DNA of 64,000 bases from Archaeoglobus neptunius. GTDB taxonomy: Archaea > Halobacteriota > Archaeoglobi > Archaeoglobales > Archaeoglobaceae. This document shows positions 8,789-19,898 of the stretch, piece by piece (position 1 is the stretch's first letter; every line of letters starts with the position of its first letter). The notes under the pieces are model-generated. The model was not told the origin of the DNA. It ran no database searches and saw nothing but the letters and a program-made list of their open reading frames with translations. The stretch lies in assembly GCF_016757965.1 (NCBI RefSeq), contig NZ_JAEKIW010000004.1, forward strand, positions 62,001 to 126,000. Reading direction: 5' to 3'. The position numbers were made by a program, and so were the translations under genes.

Positions 8789-10626
8789 GGAATTTCCAGC
8801 TCTTTCAGTTTTTCTTCTGTTGGTCTGCCGTCGACCCATCCACGTAGCTGGTAGTATTCTTCCTTCATTTTGTCCAGCTCAACCACCTGTCCCTTGGCAG
8901 GCCCTTCTTTAAGCGGTTCTTCGAGCAATCTCCTTGGGAGAGTGTCATACCTGCCATCGAATCCGAACCTGTTTATTATCATCCTTTCGAGGTTGTAAAT
9001 TCTTTCTCCAATTCTCATTATTTCGTCCGCATTTAGATCCCATCCGGTTACCTTGGACAGCATAACGGCATAGTCATCCGCTCCCAGCGCGAATGTGGTG
9101 AACAGACAGTTCACTGCAGAATTAACAACGCATGTAAAGTCCTGAAAAGCCTTGACCCATGCCGCCTTCCCCTCATAGGTAAGCGGGTCTATCTTTTCCG
9201 GTAGCCCCACTATCTCCGGTGAGACCGTGTAGCCGGTAACATGGCACCCGCCCCTGTTTGCGGTTGCGTAGTTGAGGCCTATACCCTTAATTCCTCTGGG
9301 GTCGTAGGCTGGCATTTCAAGTCCTTTCACGCTCATCGAAAGGTCAGGAGCACCGAACATCTCAGCGAGCCTTTTGCTGCCGAGTGCCAGATACTTACCA
9401 AATCCGGACTTGTAGGCGGTTCTCCACACGGCTTCGACCATCGCACCATCTTTTCCGAACGACAGGTCAAGACCCTGCAGATCCTCATCCTTCACGTGGC
9501 CTTTTTCGTAGAGCTCCATTGCACAGGCAATCGTTGAACCCATTGATATCGTATCTAGGCCAAGCTCATCACAGAGATGGTTGGCCTTGATTATGGCTTC
9601 GAGGTTGATCACTCCGGTATCGTTTCCCAGAGCCCAGATGGATTCGTATTCAGGACCTTCCGTGTTGAATATCTGGAATGGGCCGGTTTTCACCTCCGTG
9701 GCTCTTCCGCACCCAATTGCACATCCCCAGCATGCAACTCTTTTTCTCAGATACTTCGCCTCCATTGTCTCTCCACTGATTTCGTCAGCCCTTTCATGAT
9801 AGGCCTCCTGCCAGTTTTTGAACGGCAGAGCCCCGGCATTGTTGATAACGTTGACAAGTACTGCCGTACCGTATTTCGGCAACCCTTCGCCCGTAATCGG
9901 ATTCTTTTTTATTTTATCCATGGCCTCTCTGGAAGCTTTTTTGAACTCGTCGGGTTCTGCGATTTCAGGCTTTCTGTCGCCCTTAACAACGATGGCCTTG
10001 AGCTTTTTCGAACCCATAACTGCCCCCACTCCTGTCCTGCCGGCAGCCCTGTGTTCCTCGTTGATTATGCATGCAAAGTGAACCAGATTTTCACCTGCTG
10101 GCCCAATACATGCAACGCTGCATCCCCCTCCAACTCTCTCTGTCAGCACCTTTGTTGTGTCAAACGTGTTTTTGCCCCAGAGATCATTTGCATTCTTTAT
10201 CTCCGCAGATCCATCAGTAATCTCGAGATAAACTGGTTCTGTGCTCTTTCCCTCGACAATTATCATATCGTATCCGGCAAACTTCATGTATGGTCCGAAT
10301 CTCCCTCCACTGTTTGCCGAGCCAATTCCTCCTGTAAGAGGACTTCTCAGGGTCATCACGTGGTATCTTCCCGACTCTGGAAAGCCGGTAACTCCAGTTG
10401 CCGGACCTGTTGCAAATATCAGAACGTTATACTCTCCAAACGGGTTGATGTCTTCAGGAGCCAGACCAAGTTTTTCGTACTCGGTAAGGTACTCATAGAG
10501 CAACCTTACAGCATAACCCTTTCCGCCGAGGTACTTTCTTGCTATTTCTTCATTAAGGGGCAGCTCATTGATGCTACCATCGGTCAAATTCACTTTCAAA
10601 ATCTTGCCCATATACCCTCCAGCCAT
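8785..10626 (-). CDS. aor: Aldehyde:ferredoxin oxidoreductase family (tungsten enzyme)
   Basis: 613 residues, the full AOR-family length. The N-terminal domain begins MGKILKVNLTDG and holds the pterin-binding GGKGYAVRLLY and ATGPATGVTGFPESGRY segments. The 4Fe-4S cluster ligands are CWGCAIGC (near 295-302) with a distal Cys near 499. These enzymes oxidise aldehydes or related carbonyls to acids with ferredoxin, using a W-bispterin centre. The paralogue class cannot be assigned from motifs, so the substrate is unknown. An alternative start at 10611 (MGKIL) has a stronger ribosome site (GGAGGG). A TATA-like element lies near 10650-10665. Confidence 0.93.
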   Translation of the reverse strand: MAGGYMGKILKVNLTDGSINELPLNEEIARKYLGGKGYAVRLLYEYLTEYEKLGLAPEDINPFGEYNVLIFATGPATGVTGFPESGRYHVMTLRSPLTGGIGSANSGGRFGPYMKFAGYDMIIVEGKSTEPVYLEITDGSAEIKNANDLWGKNTFDTTKVLTERVGGGCSVACIGPAGENLVHFACIINEEHRAAGRTGVGAVMGSKKLKAIVVKGDRKPEIAEPDEFKKASREAMDKIKKNPITGEGLPKYGTAVLVNVINNAGALPFKNWQEAYHERADEISGETMEAKYLRKRVACWGCAIGCGRATEVKTGPFQIFNTEGPEYESIWALGNDTGVINLEAIIKANHLCDELGLDTISMGSTIACAMELYEKGHVKDEDLQGLDLSFGKDGAMVEAVWRTAYKSGFGKYLALGSKRLAEMFGAPDLSMSVKGLEMPAYDPRGIKGIGLNYATANRGGCHVTGYTVSPEIVGLPEKIDPLTYEGKAAWVKAFQDFTCVVNSAVNCLFTTFALGADDYAVMLSKVTGWDLNADEIMRIGERIYNLERMIINRFGFDGRYDTLPRRLLEEPLKEGPAKGQVVELDKMKEEYYQLRGWVDGRPTEEKLKELEIP

Positions 10627-10738
10627 AAAATCACCATATTCAATTCAATTCATAAAGTTAAATAGTTTATGATATGTTTTGTCGTGCATAACGCTTCCAT
10701 ACGAAAACTATTTATCTTAAAATTTGTTAAAAAACTTA

Positions 10739-11605
10739 ATGACCGGTTACGCAGACTCAATGGCATCACTGAGCGGTCTGGTGTGGATACTGCTTTTCCT
10801 TTACCTCATTTTCGCCCCGCAGCTTAAACACCAGAAGTTGCTGGTGGCCAGAAGAAGGCTGATGGAGGCCATTGGTAAGAAAAGAGGCAGCAATGTAATT
10901 ACGATGATACACAGACAGGAGAGCATTGGATTTCTCGGCATCCCCATTTACAGATTCATTGATATTGATGACTCGGAGAAGGTTCTCAGGGCAATAAGGA
11001 ACACGCCAAAGGACAAGCCAATAGACCTGATCATTCACACGCCGGGTGGACTCGTTTTGGCTGCAACTCAGATAGCAAAAGCTCTGCACGATCATCCGGC
11101 GAAAACCACAGTGATTGTCCCGCACTATGCCATGAGTGGAGGAACGCTTATAGCTCTGGCAGCGGACGAAATTCTGATGGACCCTCATGCTGTCCTTGGC
11201 CCTGTTGATCCCCAACTGATGAACTTTCCAGCTCCATCGATTTTGAGGGCTATTGAGAAAAAGGAACCGAAGGATATTGATGATCAGACACTTATCATGG
11301 CAGATATTGCTGAAAAAGCCATAAAACAGGTCAGAGAAACCGTTTTTGAGCTGCTAAAGAGTAAAATGGACGAGGAGAAGGCGAAAGAAGTTTCAAGAAT
11401 ACTCACAGAGGGAAGATGGACTCATGATTATCCTTTGACACTGGATGTCCTGAGGGGTCTGGGGCTGAATGTTTCAACTGATGTACCGGTCGAGGTTTAC
11501 GAGCTTATGGAACTGTACCCTCAGCCAATGATGCAGAGACATCCGGGCGTCGAGTTCGTTCCAACCCCGAGGGGTAAAAACGGGCAGAGCATGATAAAAT
11601 TCTAA
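10739..11605 (+). CDS. Membrane-anchored SDH/Clp-fold serine protease
   Basis: About 288 residues from ATG at 10739; a TTG at 10724 is possible. The TATA element TTTATCTT at about 10710 favours the ATG as a near-leaderless start. One membrane helix (about residues 6-26) is followed by a Clp/crotonase-fold domain with LIIHTPGG and the nucleophile motif HYAMSGGTLIALAAD (Ser near 132), then MDPHAVLGPVDPQL. This is the SppA/SDH-type protease group (Ser-Asp-His, PF01972), thought to cut membrane peptides or process membrane proteins. The convergent gene overlaps its stop by four bases. Confidence 0.88.
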   Translation: MTGYADSMASLSGLVWILLFLYLIFAPQLKHQKLLVARRRLMEAIGKKRGSNVITMIHRQESIGFLGIPIYRFIDIDDSEKVLRAIRNTPKDKPIDLIIHTPGGLVLAATQIAKALHDHPAKTTVIVPHYAMSGGTLIALAADEILMDPHAVLGPVDPQLMNFPAPSILRAIEKKEPKDIDDQTLIMADIAEKAIKQVRETVFELLKSKMDEEKAKEVSRILTEGRWTHDYPLTLDVLRGLGLNVSTDVPVEVYELMELYPQPMMQRHPGVEFVPTPRGKNGQSMIKF

Positions 11606-12552
11606 ATAACCACAACATCGAACCCCATATTCCTCAAAATTCTCAAAACTTCTCTCTTTTTATCGGTGAAGGCCAGTACCCGTCCTCTGGCGTATGCGTC
11701 CACAATCCTCTCCGCTGCAAGAATCGAGTTACTCTCGTTGGTTTCCACAAAAACAGCATCGAGTCTTTCGGCATACTTCTCATCCTTTGAGTCGGTAATG
11801 TAAAGAAGCATGTCCAGCAGAGAATTTCTGTATCCGTTTTTGAATTCCGAGCCATCACTAACTTCAAGTCCTTCAATGCACCCCAGCCAGTAGACCACAA
11901 GCCCTTCACCGAACATTTCGTGGTATTTGGAGTACTGCTTTCTCCAGTAGAGATCATGGCTTAGCGGATCCCCAAACAGTGCCTTGCTCTCTATCCATTT
12001 CAGCTTTTTGCCAAGGAATTCTACTGGTTCGTCGAAATAAAAGTCGGGGGTTTTTCTGAACAGCCCTTTCAGGTCCCTCTCTGTTTTGAATTCCAAACCC
12101 TTCTTCTCAAGTTCATATGCCAGAGCCATCTCTCCAAGCCTGCCTCTGGCCCTTTGAAGTCTTGCGGCAATGGGAGAGTACACGTAGTCTCTCAGCACGG
12201 CATCTTTTATCTTCTCTGCAAGTTGTTCATCCTCAACCGTATTTTCGGGATCTCTTAAAGCTCTGTTAATCGTTTTTGCAGAATAGCCCATTCCCTTCAT
12301 CAAAAGTCTTATTTTCATCACTGGTGGCAGGGTCAGCCACTTGGGAAAGCTCTTGTTCCTCTCCCAGAAGTCCACGATCTCAGGAATTTTATCTGCGAAT
12401 GTATGATACTTGCGTTTTACACTTTCGACCTTTTTCTGCTGAAGAATGCAGTGAAGCATTCCTCTTGGATACTGCATTTTTCCAATATCTCGGATGGTTC
12501 TAAGTTCCCTTCTGATTCTCCAGAATTCGTTCACGGAAACTCTCATCAGCAT
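11602..12552 (-). CDS. TPD-motif nuclease-like protein, archaeal relative of CDIN1 (C15orf41)
   Basis: 316 residues. An N-terminal helical part is followed by a PD-(D/E)xK-like core: [20 protein letters not shown], then FRKTPDFYF carrying the TPD motif, then [17 protein letters not shown] and [11 protein letters not shown]. That run of motifs is the mark of the C15orf41/CDIN1 family (CDAN1-interacting nuclease, mutated in human congenital dyserythropoietic anaemia). A second domain at the C-terminus (about 235-316) resembles a Rossmann-like half. The archaeal role is unknown. It overlaps the upstream small gene by 7 bases. Confidence 0.8.
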   Translation of the reverse strand: MLMRVSVNEFWRIRRELRTIRDIGKMQYPRGMLHCILQQKKVESVKRKYHTFADKIPEIVDFWERNKSFPKWLTLPPVMKIRLLMKGMGYSAKTINRALRDPENTVEDEQLAEKIKDAVLRDYVYSPIAARLQRARGRLGEMALAYELEKKGLEFKTERDLKGLFRKTPDFYFDEPVEFLGKKLKWIESKALFGDPLSHDLYWRKQYSKYHEMFGEGLVVYWLGCIEGLEVSDGSEFKNGYRNSLLDMLLYITDSKDEKYAERLDAVFVETNESNSILAAERIVDAYARGRVLAFTDKKREVLRILRNMGFDVVVI

Positions 12553-12815
12553 CCCCTTAAAGAGTAAACAAAAAGCACCCTAACCCTGCTTCCTCTCAAT
12601 CCTGCATACTTTGTGCTCATCTTGATTCTGAACTTCATGGTCTTCCTTAGCTTGGAGATTAGTTTTCTGGCCTCGTTAACATCTTCAAAATAGATGTCCA
12701 GCCCATATCTGGAACTTTCTATTTTGGCGTTGGTTTTTAAAGCCATGGTTTTCACGATTTTAATTTTTTCGGGCTTAACATCCCTTACCTGTATAATGCA
12801 GGGGTGATTCACCAC
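12546..12815 (-). CDS. Conserved small protein, possibly NMD3-related
   Basis: 89 residues with a GTG start (either of two adjacent GTGs at 12815 and 12812). It reads as alternating beta and alpha: [40 protein letters not shown] and [13 protein letters not shown]. The DIYF-then-Ala/Arg helix pattern recalls a domain of archaeal NMD3-type proteins, but no zinc fingers are present, so this is only a suggestion. It is coupled to the CDIN1-like gene and diverges from the hexulose-phosphate synthase gene; TTTTAAAA at 12836-12843 can serve as its TATA element. Confidence 0.55.
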   Translation of the reverse strand: MVNHPCIIQVRDVKPEKIKIVKTMALKTNAKIESSRYGLDIYFEDVNEARKLISKLRKTMKFRIKMSTKYAGLRGSRVRVLFVYSLRGC

Positions 12816-12908
12816 GAATTATATTCATCCGGGGGTTTTAAAACCTATCCTTCCACCGGACATAATCCCTTAAAAAAGATTAAATTTCCTGCAGAGCAAT
12901 ATCGTTCC

Positions 12909-14207
12909 ATGAACCGACCTATCCTTCAGGTTGCTCTCGACCTTCTTGAACTCAAAAGGGCTGTTGAGATTGCTGGAGAGGCGATAGAAGGTGGGGCGAA
13001 CTGGATTGAGGCTGGAACGCCATTAATTAAAAGCGAAGGTATGAATGCAATCAGGGAACTGAAGAAAAAGTATAAAGGTCACAAAATCCTTGCTGATATG
13101 AAAACAATTGATACCGGTGCTGTTGAGGTTGAAATGGCTGCGAAAAGCGGAGCTGATGTGGTTATTATCTTAGCCCTTTCCGATGACGATACAATTGCGG
13201 AGGCCATAAGGGCTGCGAGAAAATACGGCTGTGAAGTGATGGTTGACTTAATAAATGTTCCTGAACCTGTAAAAAGAGCGCAGGAGGTTGAAGAACTCGG
13301 TGTTGACTATCTTAATGTTCATGTCGGTATCGATCAGCAGATGAAGGGTCTGGACCCCCTCGAGGTCTTGGGCGATGTTGTGAAAAACGCATCCATACCG
13401 GTGGCGGCCGCCGGAGGACTTGATGCCGAAAGGGCAGCGGCATGTGTGGCGATGGGTGCAAGTATTGTCATCGTGGGGAGCAACATCGTAAAATCGAGAA
13501 ATGTGACGGAGTCTGCAAGAAAGATAAGAGAGGCTATAGACAGGGCTTCCGAGAAAGCGGAGATTCGAATGGAAAGAAAAACCCTTGACGAGGAGATAAG
13601 GCGGCTGCTGATGGAGGTTTCCACCCCAAACGTGAGCGATGCCATGCACAGGGCAAGAGCCATGAACGGGGTTTATCCGCTTGTGCGGGGCAAGAAGGTG
13701 GTGGGTAAAGCTGTAACTGTAAGTACAATGGATGGAGATTGGGCAAAAACTGTCGAGGCCATAAACGTTGCTGGCGAGGGAGACGTTCTCGTCATCAAAT
13801 GTTCGGGAGACACTGCGGCAGTATGGGGGGAGCTTGCCACGAGAAGCTGTCTGAACAGGAAGATTGCAGGTGTTATCATAGATGGGGCTGTGAGGGATGT
13901 TGATGACATCAGAGATCTCGGATACCCTGTGTTCGCCAGAAAGGAGGTGCCAAACGCAGGGGAGCCGAAGGGTTTTGGTGAAATCAATGTCAAGATAATC
14001 TGCGGTGGAATAGAGGTAAATCCCGGGGACTGGATCATTGCTGACGACAATGGGGTTATGGTAATTCCAAAGAGGAGGGCTTACGAGATAGCGAGAAGGG
14101 CATTGGAGGTCAAGAAATCAGAAGACAGAATTAGGGGGGAGATCGAGGAAAAAGGCAGAACACTGGCAGATGTTGTTGAGCTGTACAAATGGGAAAAGGT
14201 TCAGTGA
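12909..14207 (+). CDS. Bifunctional 3-hexulose-6-phosphate synthase / RraA-like protein
   Basis: 432 residues from ATG at 12909 (MNRPILQVALDLLEL). The in-frame extension to 12804 runs through the opposite promoter and is rejected. Residues 1-210 are an OMP-decarboxylase-fold hexulose-phosphate synthase (ILADMKTIDTGAVEVEMAAK, DLINVPEPVKRAQEVEE, NVHVGIDQQMKG, VAAAGGLDAERA). Residues 225-425 are an RraA-like domain (STPNVSDAMHRA, GVIIDGAVRDVDDI, GDWIIADDNGVMVIP). The synthase, run in reverse, supplies ribulose-5-phosphate in archaea lacking the oxidative pentose pathway. The RraA-like part may be an aldolase or a regulator. Confidence 0.93.
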   Translation: MNRPILQVALDLLELKRAVEIAGEAIEGGANWIEAGTPLIKSEGMNAIRELKKKYKGHKILADMKTIDTGAVEVEMAAKSGADVVIILALSDDDTIAEAIRAARKYGCEVMVDLINVPEPVKRAQEVEELGVDYLNVHVGIDQQMKGLDPLEVLGDVVKNASIPVAAAGGLDAERAAACVAMGASIVIVGSNIVKSRNVTESARKIREAIDRASEKAEIRMERKTLDEEIRRLLMEVSTPNVSDAMHRARAMNGVYPLVRGKKVVGKAVTVSTMDGDWAKTVEAINVAGEGDVLVIKCSGDTAAVWGELATRSCLNRKIAGVIIDGAVRDVDDIRDLGYPVFARKEVPNAGEPKGFGEINVKIICGGIEVNPGDWIIADDNGVMVIPKRRAYEIARRALEVKKSEDRIRGEIEEKGRTLADVVELYKWEKVQ

Positions 14208-14434
14208 ACATTGTGGGTGTGGTCACTCGTATGGTGTATCGGTGTGAGTGATGCAACAACTAATCTGCTTTGATGATTGAAAAAAACAAAAGGCATTGAA
14301 GCTCATGCTGACTGGTGAGAGATGGGAAGAGTGGTGAAAGACTCCTGCTTCGAATCATCTACCTGCCTAGATTGTCGGACAAAATCTTTCGCATTCCTAC
14401 AGCCCTCGTCATTTCCTTTTAACTCTGATAAAAA
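14208..14434. other. Intergenic region downstream of hps-rraA
   Basis: 227 bases with no supported gene. A GTGATG (near 14243), a TGATGA (near 14269) and a CTGA (near 14310) recall C/D-box elements, but their spacing does not fit a standard C/D sRNA. Confidence 0.35.
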
Positions 14435-14516
14435 CGCCGGGGGTGGGACTTGAACCCACGAGCCCTTACGGGCACCAGCTCTCAAGGCTGGCGCAGTGCC
14501 TCTCTGCAACCCCGGC
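14435..14516 (-). tRNA. tRNA-Ser (anticodon UGA)
   Basis: 82 bases; the 7-bp acceptor stem GCCGGGG/CCCCGGC is closed by discriminator G73, as in tRNA-Ser. The anticodon stem CCAGC/GCTGG encloses the loop CTTGAGA, giving anticodon TGA. A long variable arm (GCCCGTAAGGGC) and the T-arm GTGGG-TTCAAGT-CCCAC are present. CCA is not encoded; TTTT follows the gene. A TATA-like TTTCATAAACAT lies about 30 bases upstream. Confidence 0.95.
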
Positions 14517-14645
14517 AATAAACGTTCAACTTCGCAGATGTTTATGAAACTTTTGCTGAAAGAGTTGAAATCGTTTTAAGGGTACCATCTGGTGCTGACC
14601 ACCACGGCCGCAAATAACTTATTGGTCACTGACAGTAAATTCTCA

Positions 14646-16034
14646 ATGAAGAAATATGATGCAATTGTAATAGGTACGGGTTCGGGAATGATTGTTGTGG
14701 AGAGTCTCCTCAATGAAAAACCCGATGCCAGAATTGCCGTCATCGACAAGGATCGTGCGGGCGGAATATGTCTCACAAGAGGCTGCATACCTTCCAAGCT
14801 GATAGTCTCTCTGGCAGATGTTCTCTACGACCTTGAGAAACTTTCTGATCTCATCATAGCAGGAGTTGAGAGAGTTGATTTTGAGAAAGTAATGGAACGG
14901 ATGAGGAACAGTATTTATCCTGAAAGCGAAGAGATAGAGAAGGCTCTTAGAGCTTCAGATAATATAGACTACTACCGGTCAATTGCCAAATTTAAATCCT
15001 CGCATGTACTTTCCGTTGATGGACAGGATATAACTTCTAAAAAAATTTTCATCGGTTCGGGATCCAGACCTCTTGTTCCAAAAATAAAAGGGCTGAGTGA
15101 TGCCGGCTATCTCACAAGCGATACGATCCTGAACCTAAGGGAAATGCCTGACAGCCTCGCCGTCATAGGTGGCGGATATGTTGCAGTAGAGTATGGCAGT
15201 TTTTTTGCGAGAATTGGATGTGACGTCACGATTGTGGAGATGATGCCAAGAATACTGCACAGTGAGGAACCGGAAATATCGAGGGCGGTTGAGGATGAGC
15301 TTGTGCATCATGCGACCGTTCTCACATCTCACAGGGTTGTTGAGGTTAAAAGAAAGGAAGGTAGAAGGATTGTGGTTGCAGAAGGAATGAAGGGAAGAAG
15401 GGAGATAGAATGTGAGGAAATACTTGTGGCTGTTGGAAGAGCCCCCAATTCAGACATATTGAAGCCTGAAAATGCAGGCATAGAGACGACGAAGGACGGC
15501 TGGATAAAGGTTGATGAATACCTGGAAACGAACGTGCCCGGAATTTATGTGATAGGGGATGCCAATGGGAAGCACATGTTCAGACACGTTGCGAACAGAG
15601 AAGCCATTGTGGCCTACCTCAACGCCTTCCATAATGCAAAAATAAAAATGGACTACTCTGTCGTTCCGCACGCAGTTTTCTGCCAGCCCGAGGTTGCGAG
15701 CGTAGGGATGGGGGAGAAGCAGGCAGTTGAGAAATTCGGAAAGGAAAACGTTTTAGTTGGTTATGAAGAGTTCAGCTCGACTGGTGTTGGCATTGGCCTT
15801 AACCTGAGCGGATTCGCCAAAGTTATAGTGCACAGGGATGGCAGGATACTTGGGGCACACATAGTGGGAAGGTCAGCTTCCGTGATGATACAGGAAATAG
15901 TGACAGCAATGTCTATGGGAGTTCATTACCGGGCAATAACAAATGCTCTGCACATTCATCCTGCGTTGAGCGAGGTTGTGAGCAGAGCCTTCGGTAACCT
16001 TATGACTGTAGATGAATATCACCAGATATCCTGA
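14646..16034 (+). CDS. Dihydrolipoamide dehydrogenase-like pyridine nucleotide-disulfide oxidoreductase
   Basis: 462 residues from ATG at 14646 (MKKYDAIVIGTGSGM); the upstream extension is not protein-like. The FAD-binding GxGSG is followed by the redox-active pair GGICLTRGCIPSK (Cys near 43 and 48), a second nucleotide-binding AVIGGGYVAVEYGSFFARIG, the FAD site TNVPGIYVIGDANG and the C-terminal active-site dyad HIHPALSE. All catalytic residues of the lipoamide dehydrogenase/mercuric reductase class are intact. No E1, E2 or mer genes are adjacent, so the substrate is uncertain. Confidence 0.92.
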   Translation: MKKYDAIVIGTGSGMIVVESLLNEKPDARIAVIDKDRAGGICLTRGCIPSKLIVSLADVLYDLEKLSDLIIAGVERVDFEKVMERMRNSIYPESEEIEKALRASDNIDYYRSIAKFKSSHVLSVDGQDITSKKIFIGSGSRPLVPKIKGLSDAGYLTSDTILNLREMPDSLAVIGGGYVAVEYGSFFARIGCDVTIVEMMPRILHSEEPEISRAVEDELVHHATVLTSHRVVEVKRKEGRRIVVAEGMKGRREIECEEILVAVGRAPNSDILKPENAGIETTKDGWIKVDEYLETNVPGIYVIGDANGKHMFRHVANREAIVAYLNAFHNAKIKMDYSVVPHAVFCQPEVASVGMGEKQAVEKFGKENVLVGYEEFSSTGVGIGLNLSGFAKVIVHRDGRILGAHIVGRSASVMIQEIVTAMSMGVHYRAITNALHIHPALSEVVSRAFGNLMTVDEYHQIS

Positions 16035-16114
16035 ACCCCGCAGGATCACCGGTATTGCGGAACATAAAAGCATGTCTCCGGGAGCCTTGTGTGGAAATAA
16101 AATTCAAAGGGTAA

Positions 16115-16204
16115 TGCTCCGGCCGGGATTTGAACCCGGGTCGCCGGCTTTCTTCGGCAGACCTCGAAAGGCCGGAATGATTGGCCGGGCTACACCACCG
16201 GAGC
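16115..16204 (-). tRNA. tRNA-Glu (anticodon UUC) with intron
   Basis: The acceptor stem GCTCCGG/CCGGAGC has discriminator A. D-arm GTAGCCCGGCCAATCATT, T-arm CCGGG-TTCAAAT-CCCGG. The anticodon stem CCGGC/GCCGG encloses CTTTCGA only when 15 bases are removed, giving anticodon TTC and a 75-base mature RNA. CCA is not encoded. GTTTATAAAC at about 16226-16236 is the likely TATA element. Confidence 0.95.
16150..16164 (-). other. 15-nt intron of tRNA-Glu at position 37/38
   Basis: The intron AGGTCTGCCGAAGAA can fold a canonical bulge-helix-bulge: 32-35 (CUUU) pair with GAAG of the intron, flanked by 3-nt bulges CGA and AAA. This is the substrate shape of the archaeal tRNA splicing endonuclease. Confidence 0.88.
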
Positions 16205-16356
16205 TCTAGATTGCTAGTTTTGATGTGTTTATAAACTCTTCTGTTGGGCATAGCTGAACCCGGCCTGCTAGCACGAACATCACTCCAGCCATTGTAGTGG
16301 CATTCTGACAACTTTCTGCCCCTGGATAAATTATGTCAGCAAAAAAATTGGAGGGA

Positions 16357-16884
16357 TCACTCGATCTTTATTCTCTTACCGCCCTTCTTTGGCGTCTTCT
16401 TTCTGAGGATTACCTCCAGCACTCCGTTGTTATATCTAGCCTTTGCAGAATCCGGTTCTACCTCAACCGGCAGTTCAACGGTCTCGTAGTATTTTCTGTT
16501 CTCCCCTTCAGCCCTGATTTCGAGGGATCTTTCAGTGGCATTCAGCTCAATGTCCTCTTTATTCACACCCGGCATCTCGGCTATAACCTGAACTTCATTG
16601 TCTGTCTCGATCACATCTACCAGTGGCTTTCTCTCCTCTATGCCCGTATCCCTGATGGTTGGCTTTGTTCCGAATTCTCTGATTTCAGGCTTCCCATCTG
16701 GACCGATTCTGATTGAGAATCCTCTGACTATTGGCTTTATTTCACCCATTTCAGCTTTTCTGAACACTTCCTCAATATCTCTCATCATTTTTTCGAAGAT
16801 GTCATCTATCCTGAACCTTCCAAAAAACTCGTCAAATATGTCCCATTCATCATCCCAGTCTCTTCTTCTCCTCCTCCACACCAT
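16357..16884 (-). CDS. hsp20: Small heat-shock protein Hsp20
   Basis: 175 residues. An Arg- and Asp-rich head (MVWRRRRRDWDDEWDIFDE) is followed by an alpha-crystallin domain at about 80-165, with EVQVIAEMPGVNKEDIELN, SLEIRAEGENRKYYETVELP and YNNGVLEVILRKKTPK. The end RIKIE gives the I-x-I anchor used for oligomer assembly. It is a holdase chaperone that keeps unfolded protein soluble. It sits 23 bases downstream of the Cdc48 gene, the last gene of the HSR1 operon, as in A. fulgidus (AF1298-AF1297-AF1296). Confidence 0.95.
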   Translation of the reverse strand: MVWRRRRRDWDDEWDIFDEFFGRFRIDDIFEKMMRDIEEVFRKAEMGEIKPIVRGFSIRIGPDGKPEIREFGTKPTIRDTGIEERKPLVDVIETDNEVQVIAEMPGVNKEDIELNATERSLEIRAEGENRKYYETVELPVEVEPDSAKARYNNGVLEVILRKKTPKKGGKRIKIE

Positions 16885-16907
16885 ATCTCATCACCTCCTC
16901 AAAAATT

Positions 16908-19798
<2,891 letters not shown>

Positions 19799-19808
19799 TT
19801 TACTTTAG

Positions 19809-19829
19809 TTACTAACTTTATGTTAGTAA
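19809..19829. promoter_or_regulatory. HSR1 operator (heat-shock)
   Basis: TTACTAAC-N5-GTTAGTAA is a perfect 8-bp-arm inverted repeat and contains CTAAC-N5-GTTAG, the site described for A. fulgidus HSR1. It lies between the minus-strand TATA and the hsr1 ATG (19798), where a bound repressor would block the transcription start. Confidence 0.85.
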
Positions 19830-19835
19830 ACAAGT

Positions 19836-19845
19836 ATATAAAGTT
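19836..19845 (-). promoter_or_regulatory. TATA box of the hsr1-cdc48-hsp20 operon
   Basis: CTTTATATAC, read on the minus strand, sits just before the operator and about 40 bases before the hsr1 ATG. Its complement TATATAAAG could also serve the plus-strand MoxR gene at 19899. Confidence 0.65.
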
Positions 19846-19898
19846 TTCGCTTTGAGATGACCAAAACAGACAAATAAACATGATGCCTATCTTTAACG

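Noticed and set aside
9577-10665. 362-codon plus-strand frame
   Set aside because: Antisense to the oxidoreductase gene, which has clear family motifs.
14235-14320. C/D-box sRNA candidate
   Set aside because: TGATG and CTGA elements are present but the C'-D spacing is far from 12 bases and no terminal stem is seen.
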